This document shows positions 25,796 to 33,609 of a DNA stretch of 64,000 nucleotides, one piece after another. How positions within the stretch are numbered: the stretch's first letter is position 1; the number at the start of each line of letters is the position of its first letter. The stretch lies in contig NZ_UYZY01000004.1 of assembly GCF_900626075.1 (NCBI RefSeq), positions 434,001 through 498,000 on the forward strand, in the 5' to 3' direction. Position numbers and translations under genes: made by a program. The notes beneath the pieces were generated by a model. The model had not been told where the DNA came from and did not search any database. It saw only the letters and a program-made list of their open reading frames with translations. This DNA comes from Clostridium transplantifaecale. Its GTDB lineage: Bacteria; Bacillota; Clostridia; Lachnospirales; Lachnospiraceae.

Positions 25796-25825
25796 GTTGA
25801 TTTAAGAATCAACAGATGCTATACT
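25796..25825 (+). promoter_or_regulatory. Promoter of the polysaccharide polymerase gene with palindrome over -35
   Basis: TTGATT (25797-25802) and TATACT (25820-25825) are 17 bases apart. The palindrome GTTGATT-TAAG-AATCAAC (25796-25813) covers the -35 box, as an operator would. Confidence 0.65.
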
Positions 25826-25876
25826 GTAAAAAGCCTTTAAACAGGGGCTTTATGAAGACATAAGGAGATTTAGCAC

Positions 25877-27535
25877 ATGGCGAAAGCTACACCAAAGAAG
25901 GATCCGAATGCTCTGGCCGAGGTGGCCGGGAATGTTTTTGCAGGGATTATGGCGGTATTTACACTTGTTGTTTTGGTAGTATTTCCGCTTTACTATCATA
26001 ATTACTATTTTGATATTTTAAAGGCAAAATACAAATTTTATTGGATAACGGTTGTTGCGATGGCTGTGATATGTCTGATTGTTGCTCTTGTATTTTTGTT
26101 TGTAGATCGGATGGAATATGACGGAGTCAACACAAAACGGTTTTTCAGCCATTTTCGCTTAGGCAGCTTAAAAAAACAGCCGGCAGCGTATAAATTCCTG
26201 ATTCTGTTTTTAATCCTGGCGGCAATATCGACACTGTTATCGGATTACAAATTTGAATCATTTTGGGGGAATGAAGGGAGATTCAGTGGTTTATTCCTGA
26301 TATCACTTTATGCATTGGGCGTATTTATGATCGGGAAGCTTGGAAAGATCAAAAAGTGGTATCTGGATCTTTTCCTGCTGTCCGGAGTGCTGGTATGTTT
26401 ATTCGGAATTACGGATTATTTCAGGATGGATCTTCTTCACTGGAAGGCGGGAGTTACCTCAACACAAGCAGATTCATTTACGTCTACCCTTGGAAACATT
26501 AATACCTATACGGCTTATGTTGCACTCGTATTGGGAGTGGCATGCGGACTTTTTACCACGGAGAAAAACATCTTTCGTAATATCTGGTATTTTATGGTAC
26601 TGCTGATTGGCTTTTTTGCTATTATTACAGGTCAGAGTGATAATGCCTACCTGGCATTGGGGGCAGTATTTGCACTTTTTCCTCTCGCACTCTTTGCGAC
26701 AAGAAAAGGCATAATCCGCTATATTACAGTGATAGCTTCGTTCATGTCGGTTATTAAGGTAATTGATGAGATTAATAAGAAAATGGCGGAGAAGGTAATC
26801 GGATTAAGCGGTATTTTCGATGTACTGGTAAGGCATAAGTATCTGGAAGTTATTGTTATTGCATTGTGGCTTTTGGTTGCTGTATTATATATAGGTGACC
26901 GAGTTCTGATGAAGGACAAAGAAGATAAGGTTGGTAAATGGCTTCGAATTACATGGTTCTGCCTGATCGCGGCTGGTGTTGCCGCGGTAATTGCAGTTTT
27001 GTATGATGCTAACTTCGGGCCAAATCCGGAGAAATATTCTTCACTGTCAAGGTATTTGATTTTTAACGACAGTTGGGGAACGAACCGGGGATACTGCTGG
27101 CGTATTGGATGGGAGTCTTATATGCAGCAGCCTCTTATTCACAAGTTGTTTGGGTTTGGACCGGATACCTTTGGTATTCTTACCTGGCCGTTCAGGCAGG
27201 ACTCCCTTGATACGTACGGCGTATTTTTTGAAAGCGCCCACAATGAATATTTCCAGTATCTTGTTACAATGGGGCCTTTTACCATGATTGCATACATTCT
27301 CTTCCTTGTATCCAGTTGTGCGAGAATGTTCCGATTTGCCAAAGTACAGCCGTGGCTTCTGGCTCCTTTGGGAGCGACGGTTTGTTATGGGGCACAGGCG
27401 CTTGTTAATATTAATCTTCCGATTGCGACACCGGTTATGTGGGCTCTTTTGGCAGTTGGTTTGGCAATGTGCAAAAATGTTTCAGAAACTGCAAGGGGTG
27501 CGGACAAACAGGAACCGGCTGTGCAGAATAAGTAA
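25877..27535 (+). CDS. O-antigen ligase/polymerase family membrane protein (Wzy-like)
   Basis: The protein has 552 residues and about 11-12 membrane segments. A large loop near residues 390-440 contains GYCWRIGWESYMQQPL, FGFGPDTFG and ESAHNEYFQYLVTMGPF, the Wzy_C pattern of O-antigen ligases and polymerases that join lipid-linked repeat units on the outer face of the membrane. It is the first gene of a polysaccharide locus and is followed 84 bases later by the CapD/PglF-type dehydratase. Polymerase versus ligase cannot be decided from sequence. AAGGAG precedes the ATG. Confidence 0.85.
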   Translation: MAKATPKKDPNALAEVAGNVFAGIMAVFTLVVLVVFPLYYHNYYFDILKAKYKFYWITVVAMAVICLIVALVFLFVDRMEYDGVNTKRFFSHFRLGSLKKQPAAYKFLILFLILAAISTLLSDYKFESFWGNEGRFSGLFLISLYALGVFMIGKLGKIKKWYLDLFLLSGVLVCLFGITDYFRMDLLHWKAGVTSTQADSFTSTLGNINTYTAYVALVLGVACGLFTTEKNIFRNIWYFMVLLIGFFAIITGQSDNAYLALGAVFALFPLALFATRKGIIRYITVIASFMSVIKVIDEINKKMAEKVIGLSGIFDVLVRHKYLEVIVIALWLLVAVLYIGDRVLMKDKEDKVGKWLRITWFCLIAAGVAAVIAVLYDANFGPNPEKYSSLSRYLIFNDSWGTNRGYCWRIGWESYMQQPLIHKLFGFGPDTFGILTWPFRQDSLDTYGVFFESAHNEYFQYLVTMGPFTMIAYILFLVSSCARMFRFAKVQPWLLAPLGATVCYGAQALVNINLPIATPVMWALLAVGLAMCKNVSETARGADKQEPAVQNK

Positions 27536-27619
27536 AGTGGATGTGAATATCCGGAAGCAATTATAAAGACAGGTTACTAAGAGATAAATATAATTTAGAA
27601 AAGTTGCAGGAACGATAAA

Positions 27620-29473
27620 ATGTTTGAAAAAATGATGCCAAGAGATAAAAAAATCAGGATGGTGGTTCTGCTTCTGGTGGATATATGCGTAATCCAGTTC
27701 AGCAGTTTCATGGGTCTGTGGATGCGGTTTGATATGCGGCTCCAGTCTATTCCGGAAAATTACAGAATGGCGGCGGCAGGGTATGTGGTTCCCTATACAC
27801 TGATAACTCTGATTATTTTCTATGTATTCCGCATGTATTCTTCGATGTGGAGTGTTGCCGGAGTCAGGGAAGCGTGTCATATTGTATTTGCCTGTGCGCT
27901 GTCGAGTCTTTGCCAGATTGCAGGCATGACGATGCTGCAGCTGAATGTCCCCAGAAGCTATTTTGCCATCAGTTTTATCATACTGACAGGCTGTGAGGGA
28001 CTGGTGAGATTATCTTACCGCATCTACCGTTCTTTATTTAAACGCTACGGTGAAACGAGCAGCAGCAGAATCCTGATAGTAGGGGCTGGAACATCCGGTT
28101 CCGTGATCCTGAAGGAGATAGAAACAAGCCAGTATGCCCATGGCAAGGTGGCCTGTTTTGTGGATGATGACAAGAATAAGATAGGGAAATTCCTGAACGG
28201 CGTTCCGATTGCGGGTAACCGGTATGATATTCCTCAGCTTGTAGAAAAATATAAAATCGACAAGATTTATGTAGCGGCTCCGTCCGCTCCGGCTAAGGAA
28301 ATCAAGAAAATTCTGGAAATCTGCCGTGAGACTAATTGCCAGCTCAAAATTCTTCCCGGTATTTTTCAGCTTCTCAATGGCGATGTCAGTGTATCAAAAC
28401 TGCGAGAGGTGCAGATCGAGGATCTTTTGGGCCGTGATCCGATCCAGGTTAATCTGGATGAGATTATGGGATATGTCAGCAATAAGGTGATTCTCGTTAC
28501 CGGCGGCGGCGGTTCCATTGGCAGTGAACTTTGCCGTCAGATTGCCAGCCATAACCCAAAGCAGCTTATTATTGTGGATATCTACGAAAATAATGCGTAT
28601 GACATCCAGCAGGAATTGAAACGGACTTATCCGGAGCTGGATTTGGTTGTTTTAATTGGTTCTGTACGCAACACGCACAGAATGAACAGTATTTTTGAAC
28701 ATTACAGACCAAATATTGTTTACCATGCGGCGGCCCACAAGCACGTGCCGCTGATGGAGGACAGTCCCCATGAGGCCATTAAAAATAATGTATTTGGTAC
28801 ATATAAGACCGCAAAGGCGGCCAGCCGTTATGGTGTCGAGCGTTTTGTACTGATTTCCACCGACAAGGCGGTTAATCCAACTAACATTATGGGCGCTTCC
28901 AAACGAATGTGTGAGATGGTTGTGCAGATGGTGAATAAGGAGTCTAAGACGGATTTCGTCGCAGTCCGGTTCGGTAATGTGTTGGGAAGCAACGGTTCGG
29001 TAATTCCTCTGTTTAAGAAGCAAATTGCGGAGGGGGGACCTGTCACCGTAACGCATCCCGATATTATCCGTTATTTTATGACGATACCCGAGGCTGTTTC
29101 TCTGGTGCTTCAGGCCGGTTCCTACGCAAAAGGAGGAGAAATCTTTGTTTTAGATATGGGAGAGCCTGTTAAAATCCTGGATTTAGCAAAGAATCTAATC
29201 CGTTTGTCCGGTTATGTGCCAAATGAAGATATTATGATTGAGTTCACAGGCCTGCGTCCCGGCGAAAAGTTATATGAGGAACTTCTGATGGATGAAGAAG
29301 GACTACAGGATACGCCGAATAAGCAAATCCATATCGGAAAACCGATTGACTTTGATGAGGAGCTGTTTAAGAAACAGCTGGATGAACTTTATGAAGAGGC
29401 AAATGGTGACGAGGTCGACATTAAGGCGGCAGTTCAAAAAATTGTGCCTACCTATATCCGCAAGGACAGTTGA
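27620..29473 (+). CDS. Membrane nucleotide-sugar 4,6-dehydratase (CapD/PglF/WbpM family)
   Basis: Four N-terminal membrane helices (about residues 12-120) are followed by a CoA-binding-like Rossmann domain (ILIVGAGTSG near 150) and a short-chain dehydrogenase domain with VTGGGGSIGSELCRQI near 293, the STDKAVNPTNIMGASKR active-site segment and the GLRPGEKLYEEL signature. These enzymes convert UDP-GlcNAc to the 4-keto-6-deoxy sugar, the first step to deoxyamino sugars such as bacillosamine or FucNAc. No matching aminotransferase lies in the window, so the final sugar is unknown. At 617 residues it is full length. Confidence 0.92.
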   Translation: MFEKMMPRDKKIRMVVLLLVDICVIQFSSFMGLWMRFDMRLQSIPENYRMAAAGYVVPYTLITLIIFYVFRMYSSMWSVAGVREACHIVFACALSSLCQIAGMTMLQLNVPRSYFAISFIILTGCEGLVRLSYRIYRSLFKRYGETSSSRILIVGAGTSGSVILKEIETSQYAHGKVACFVDDDKNKIGKFLNGVPIAGNRYDIPQLVEKYKIDKIYVAAPSAPAKEIKKILEICRETNCQLKILPGIFQLLNGDVSVSKLREVQIEDLLGRDPIQVNLDEIMGYVSNKVILVTGGGGSIGSELCRQIASHNPKQLIIVDIYENNAYDIQQELKRTYPELDLVVLIGSVRNTHRMNSIFEHYRPNIVYHAAAHKHVPLMEDSPHEAIKNNVFGTYKTAKAASRYGVERFVLISTDKAVNPTNIMGASKRMCEMVVQMVNKESKTDFVAVRFGNVLGSNGSVIPLFKKQIAEGGPVTVTHPDIIRYFMTIPEAVSLVLQAGSYAKGGEIFVLDMGEPVKILDLAKNLIRLSGYVPNEDIMIEFTGLRPGEKLYEELLMDEEGLQDTPNKQIHIGKPIDFDEELFKKQLDELYEEANGDEVDIKAAVQKIVPTYIRKDS

Positions 29474-29496
29474 CAAAAGTATATAGTTTTACAGCA

Positions 29497-29527
29497 ATGA
29501 GGAGCTTATCATAGCTCCTTATTTTTG
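29497..29527 (+). terminator. Terminator of the 27620 dehydratase gene
   Basis: TGAGGAGCT, loop TATCAT, pairs with AGCTCCTTA and is followed by TTTTTG. Confidence 0.8.
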
Positions 29528-29640
29528 TATCTCTAAATGTGAGAAAATTGAATTTTGGGGAAAGGTATTGAAATGAATAAATTTTAAAGAAATAAGCATT
29601 TAAAAATCATAAGAAGGGATAAGTAAATCCGTTACAACCT

Positions 29641-29659
29641 TTCGACAAAATTCGACATC
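29641..29659 (-). promoter_or_regulatory. Two tandem Spo0A-like boxes upstream of the tyrosine recombinase
   Basis: On the minus strand the words TTTGTCGAA (29641-29649) and TGTCGAA (29651-29657) repeat with a 10-base period. The first is a full match to the known Spo0A box TTTGTCGAA and the second to its core. They lie about 30 bases before a TATGAT (29688-29693) that has no -35 box, the arrangement of Spo0A-activated sigma-A promoters. Function is inferred. Confidence 0.65.
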
Positions 29660-29739
29660 TGAATATGCGGTCGGGAGCAGCCTTTGCTATGATATTCCTA
29701 TCCGTAATTGGATAAGAATTTGCAAAGGAGAAGAGGATT

Positions 29740-30693
29740 ATGACACAAGAAGAAAAGAAACACATTGACCCATCAGAAAATCACACAATCTCACACCTGT
29801 GCGAGGCGTGGAAGCTCTCCATGAGGTATCAGGTTAAACCGAGTACGTTTGCCTGCTATGCAACGCTCATCCAGAAACATATCAGGCCGGCGCTCGGTTC
29901 TGTGGAGATGGAGAAGATGGACAATGAAGTTCTTACAGAATTCATTCTGGACAGACAGAGACAGGGGTTATCGGCAAACACACTGCGACTGATACTTTTT
30001 CTTTTGAAAAGTATTATCCACACGGGGGAGAGAAGAGGAATCTATCCGGCTGAAACGCTGGAGTTTTTTCTTCCAAAGGACAGGGGAAATGAAATGAGAC
30101 TTTTGAGCCAGGAGAACAGGAGGAAGTTATTAAGCTGGCTGGCCGGATGCAGGACGAACTTTGAACTGGGTCTTTTATTATCACTCAGTACCGGAATCAG
30201 AGTCGGCGAGTTGTGCGGCTTGAGGTGGGAAGATGTGGATTTGGAGGAGGGGGTGCTTCATATCAGGCGCACAGTTTCCAGAATTCGGAACACGGATCAG
30301 AAAAATGCAGCTGCCAAAACACGTCTCTACATTGGAACACCTAAAACCGGTACATCTCAACGCGATATTCCGCTTCCCGATTTCATGCTCTCCAGATTGG
30401 GAGAAAAGAAGCGAGACGGCGCCTGTTACCTTCTTACGGGGAGGCTTGCCTGTATGGAGCCCAGGGGTGTCCAGAGACGCTTTAAAAACCTCTTAAGGAA
30501 GCTCAGGCTGCCGGACATCAATATTCACGCCCTGCGGCACTCATTTGCATCCCAGTGGATAGAGAATGGTTTTGACAGTAAGTCACTTTCAGAGATTCTG
30601 GGGCATTCCTCCGTAAAGATTACGATGGATATCTATGTGCACAGCAATATGAGCCAGAAAAGGGCTTATATGGATCAGATGACCGCAGTATGA
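29740..30693 (+). CDS. Tyrosine-type site-specific recombinase in polysaccharide locus
   Basis: The N-terminal SAM-like DNA-binding domain (about residues 15-105) precedes a phage-integrase-type catalytic domain with all expected residues: Arg in STGIRVGELCGL, Lys in TPKTGTSQRDIPL, HALRHSFAS, LGHSSVKITM and the nucleophile in MDIYVHSN. No phage or transposon genes accompany it. It sits between the CapD-type gene and the Wzz/YveK-type gene, where it could flip or cut a nearby site, though no inverted repeat pair flanking a promoter was found. Two Spo0A-like boxes lie upstream. AAAGGAG precedes the ATG. Confidence 0.9.
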   Translation: MTQEEKKHIDPSENHTISHLCEAWKLSMRYQVKPSTFACYATLIQKHIRPALGSVEMEKMDNEVLTEFILDRQRQGLSANTLRLILFLLKSIIHTGERRGIYPAETLEFFLPKDRGNEMRLLSQENRRKLLSWLAGCRTNFELGLLLSLSTGIRVGELCGLRWEDVDLEEGVLHIRRTVSRIRNTDQKNAAAKTRLYIGTPKTGTSQRDIPLPDFMLSRLGEKKRDGACYLLTGRLACMEPRGVQRRFKNLLRKLRLPDINIHALRHSFASQWIENGFDSKSLSEILGHSSVKITMDIYVHSNMSQKRAYMDQMTAV

Positions 30694-30761
30694 GCCTTAT
30701 GGGTTCAGCACAGCATAAGGAAATCTTAAAGTATTTTACAGGATTTTCCGCCCAATCCCAA

Positions 30762-30790
30762 TTGCACATTCTCACTGTTTATGCTAAGAT
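30762..30790 (+). promoter_or_regulatory. Promoter of the Wzz/YveK-type gene
   Basis: TTGCAC (30762-30767) and TAAGAT (30785-30790) with 17-base spacing. A 7-base inverted repeat (CCTTATG and CATAAGG, 30695-30720) lies just after the recombinase stop. Confidence 0.65.
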
Positions 30791-30825
30791 AAGAAAAGCA
30801 TTTACAATAGGAGGAGTTTTGTCCG

Positions 30826-32220
30826 ATGGAACCGAACAATAATTATGAACAGGAAATTGATTTGAAAGATTTGATGTTTGCCGTGCTTCGCAGGTGGCGT
30901 CCTATCATTATTATCGCCGTGATTTTCGCTGTTTTACTTGGCGGCCTTAAAACGGTGAAAGGGATCAATCAGCTCAGCGATGAGGAGTATGTAAAGAAGA
31001 ATCAGGATACATACAACATGAACATGGAGCAGTATACCTCTACAAAGGATCGTCTGGAAAAAGAGATTAAAAATCTGCAGGATAATATTGAAAGCCAGAA
31101 AGAGTATAAAGAACAGTCGATTTTGATGAATATCAATCCATATGACGAGTATGTTGAGACAGCCACGTTCTATATTTCGACAGATTATTCAATTATGCCG
31201 GGCATGGTTTATCAGAACCCGAATACGGCTACCAGTATCCTGAAAGCCTATATGTCCATCGCACAGAACGGAGAGATGTACAATTATGTTCTGGGCAAGA
31301 TGAACAGTAAGATGGGGATCCGTTATCTGAAAGAACTGGTAAAGATTGAGCCGGATTATGATAACAACATGCTGGATATTACGGTAATCGGAGACACGAG
31401 AAAGACGGCCAGTGATGTGATGGGATATATTAAGGACAGCATTGCGTCCTCCCAGAAGAACATTACGGAAGCAATCGGCGAACATGAGAACAATCTTGTG
31501 GACGAATCTCAATTCGTAACGGTAGATTTGGAGTTGGACAAGACTCAGACCGAATTTGCAGCCAATACCGATCAGTTGGATATCAGCCTGAAAGAAAAGA
31601 CGAAAGAGCTGTCTGAGCTGGAAGAGCCGAAGAACAGTCTTTTAAGCAAGACGAGTGTTTTAAAGAGTGCGATCAAGTATGCGGTTCTCGGTGGCGTGCT
31701 TGGTGCATTTATGGTGGTATTCTTCCTCTGCGTGGCGTTCCTGATGAGCGATAAGCTGGTCAGCGAGAAAGAGCTGAAACGCAGATATGGTATTATGGTT
31801 CTTGGAGTGTTCAGTAAGAACGATAAAAAGCGTGCGTTTGCTTTCATTGACAGATGGCTGGACAAGCTGGAGGGTACATCCGCCAGAGAGATGGAGGACG
31901 GCAGAACTTTCGAGGTAGTAGCTGCCAATGCCATCAATTATATTGAACAGGACAGCATCAGGGACGTAATTCTTGTGGGCACGGTTGATAATGAGAAGCT
32001 GGAGCAGGTTCACACGGGCCTTGTGTCCATGCTGGGCAACGTAGAGCTCACAGTAGGCGGTAACCTTGGCAAAGATGCCTCCGCCATCAAGAAAGCGGCT
32101 TCCTGTGATGCAGTGGTTATCGTGGAGCAGCGCGGCAATTCCATGTTCTCCGGAATTGAACAGGAACTGGATGTTGTACGCAGTCTTGGCAAAAAAGTAA
32201 TCGGTTGTATCGTATTGTAA
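30826..32220 (+). CDS. Wzz/YveK-type polysaccharide co-polymerase with degenerate kinase-like domain
   Basis: Residues 1-45 carry the Wzz opening (EIDLKDLMFAVLRRW, then a membrane helix). A coiled-coil extracellular part with LEKEIKNLQDNIE runs to about 270, and a second membrane helix (about 283-308) follows. The cytoplasmic end (about 330-464) resembles the BY-kinase/CpsD fold (AANAINYIEQDSIRDVILVG...CDAVVIVEQRGN...GKKVIGCIVL), but the place of the Walker A loop reads VGTVDNEKLEQV with no GKT/GKS. It thus appears to be a co-polymerase with a built-in pseudokinase. It controls chain length or export in polysaccharide assembly. No separate active kinase is in the window. Confidence 0.85.
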   Translation: MEPNNNYEQEIDLKDLMFAVLRRWRPIIIIAVIFAVLLGGLKTVKGINQLSDEEYVKKNQDTYNMNMEQYTSTKDRLEKEIKNLQDNIESQKEYKEQSILMNINPYDEYVETATFYISTDYSIMPGMVYQNPNTATSILKAYMSIAQNGEMYNYVLGKMNSKMGIRYLKELVKIEPDYDNNMLDITVIGDTRKTASDVMGYIKDSIASSQKNITEAIGEHENNLVDESQFVTVDLELDKTQTEFAANTDQLDISLKEKTKELSELEEPKNSLLSKTSVLKSAIKYAVLGGVLGAFMVVFFLCVAFLMSDKLVSEKELKRRYGIMVLGVFSKNDKKRAFAFIDRWLDKLEGTSAREMEDGRTFEVVAANAINYIEQDSIRDVILVGTVDNEKLEQVHTGLVSMLGNVELTVGGNLGKDASAIKKAASCDAVVIVEQRGNSMFSGIEQELDVVRSLGKKVIGCIVL

Positions 32221-32365
32221 ATTAATAGACACGTCAGATCTAAATATTAAAAATTTAACAGGGTATTGTATTACACTGTCGAAATTTGCGGTGGATAAGG
32301 CCTTTCTTTTTCAACAGTTTTATATTATAAATATATGTGTTGATTTACATATATGAAGGAGGAAG

Positions 32366-32521
32366 ATGGTCATGGAGGAGGCTAGGCGAATTGCTTTACT
32401 GGAAAAGGAGAACTTTGAATTAAAAGAAGAAGTAGATACCTTATTCAATACGGTAGTTCAGTTAAAAGAAAGTATGAATCTTCTTGTTAGCCGTTACATC
32501 GTAAATGAGAAAAGCAGGTAA
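32366..32521 (+). CDS. Small coiled-coil protein, 51 residues
   Basis: A short frame runs from ATG 32366 (or ATG 32372) to TAA 32519. AAGGAGG lies seven bases before the first ATG. The product is highly charged, with heptad Leu/Ile residues (RIALLEKENFELKEEVDTLF) predicted as one coiled coil. It lies between the Wzz/YveK gene and a shared terminator. It is unrecognised; its coding nature is supported by the ribosome site, terminator placement and helical pattern. Confidence 0.65.
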   Translation: MVMEEARRIALLEKENFELKEEVDTLFNTVVQLKESMNLLVSRYIVNEKSR

Positions 32522-32580
32522 AAAAAGGGCAGGAAAAACCGTTTTTAGTTAGAGACGATATTTTCCTTGCCCTTTTTGAT
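32522..32580. terminator. Bidirectional terminator
   Basis: AAAAAGGGCAGGAAAA pairs with TTTTCCTTGCCCTTTTT over a loop of about 22 bases. It can serve both the 51-residue gene and the convergent zinc-ribbon gene ending at 32602. Confidence 0.85.
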
Positions 32581-32601
32581 GTTTGAGTAAAATTCTAAAG
32601 C

Positions 32602-33006
32602 TTATTCTCTGGAGTTGCCGTGCAGCTTTCTGGTTAAATCCCAGATCATATCGTGCATCCAGTCTATTGTTTTCTCCAGCTCCGCATTCTTCTGGTGGAG
32701 ATCTTCGTTTTCGTATTCCAGCTCCTCGTTTCGGGCCTTCAGTTTTGCAATGGCGGAACGGTTATTGGATGTTTTACTCTGTTCTGTGATTCGCTGTACA
32801 ACTGAGGTCTGAGGAGTTACATTTCCCGCTATCTGATCCGATATTAGTTGGTCACGCATATTGTAATCCATATCCATGAAGTTTTGATAAGACATTGGAA
32901 AGACCGTCATAGGTGTTTTGCACACGGGGCATATGGCATTTTTTGAAACCTGGTAAAAGCCATAGCGGCCGCATCTGGAACAATAGTAAACAGTCAATTC
33001 ACGCAT
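32602..33006 (-). CDS. Zinc-ribbon and coiled-coil protein of unknown function
   Basis: The 134-residue protein opens with a zinc ribbon (YYCSRCGRYGFY...ICPVCKTPM, two CxxC pairs about 19 residues apart) and ends with a long coiled coil (about 82-125, IAKLKARNEELEYENEDLHQ). The start is Met at 33006, with GGGAG upstream; a longer version would add 30 residues with no ribosome site. No catalytic motif or signal was seen. It may pair with the 51-residue coiled-coil protein encoded convergently, but that is speculative. Confidence 0.7.
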   Translation of the reverse strand: MRELTVYYCSRCGRYGFYQVSKNAICPVCKTPMTVFPMSYQNFMDMDYNMRDQLISDQIAGNVTPQTSVVQRITEQSKTSNNRSAIAKLKARNEELEYENEDLHQKNAELEKTIDWMHDMIWDLTRKLHGNSRE

Positions 33007-33546
33007 AATTTTATCTCCCGTCATTAAGTGATAGTTTGTAACCCGATATAAATATGGTAGTATCCACTCCACATCTACATTACAACATTTGGTCATAAAA
33101 TACCATACTTATATACAAAACGTATAAAAAATAAGAAGTGTAACAAGAAAAATTGTATTTTTTTAAAAACATATGGGACGTTTTGCCCTGAATTGTGTCT
33201 TGTTAAAAGAAAACTTTGTGCAGTAAGCCTTTTTGTCAGTTTTATTATATGAGAGGCAGAATAAAAAAAGAACAGCCACAAAGGCGGGCTGTACAAAAAA
33301 GTATCTTATAAATCTTAATGACAGCTCCATTCAAGGGATTTTATCAATCCATACAGTTTTCTGCCAGGATAATACGCCGGATACCCTCTGTGACTTCTTT
33401 AAGCATACCGTAATGATGTCGGAGAGCCACTCGGGTAAATTCCCTCATCTGATTGATAATATCCGCTTACAGGCTATGCTCTGTGCTTCTCACGCTGTCT
33501 GCGGCAGTAAAAGGTGCATGCCGGGAACCTGTAGATGAAAACAAAG
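33007..33546. other. Gap with possible minus-strand gene remnant and its terminator
   Basis: The first part (33007-33260) is AT-rich and holds the upstream region of the zinc-ribbon gene. At 33265-33296 the minus strand reads ACAGCC...GGCTGT followed by TTCTTTTTTT, a good terminator. Upstream of it on the minus strand, about 37 open codons (33355-33465, including MREFTRVALRHHYGMLKEV) end in two stops; these may be the remnant of a gene. No family was recognised. Confidence 0.4.
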
Positions 33547-33588
33547 AAAAAAATACCGCGGTTCCGTCGAAACGGCCTACGGTATTTA
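33547..33588 (-). terminator. Terminator of the 33610 repeat protein gene
   Basis: On the minus strand AAATACCGTAGGCCGTTT, loop CGAC, pairs with GGAACCGCGGTATTT and is followed by a T-run. Confidence 0.85.
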
Positions 33589-33609
33589 TGAACGGATGAT
33601 ATTAATATA

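Noticed and set aside
33233..33538. A 101-codon plus-strand frame
   Set aside because: No ribosome site, odd composition, and a minus-strand terminator lies within it.
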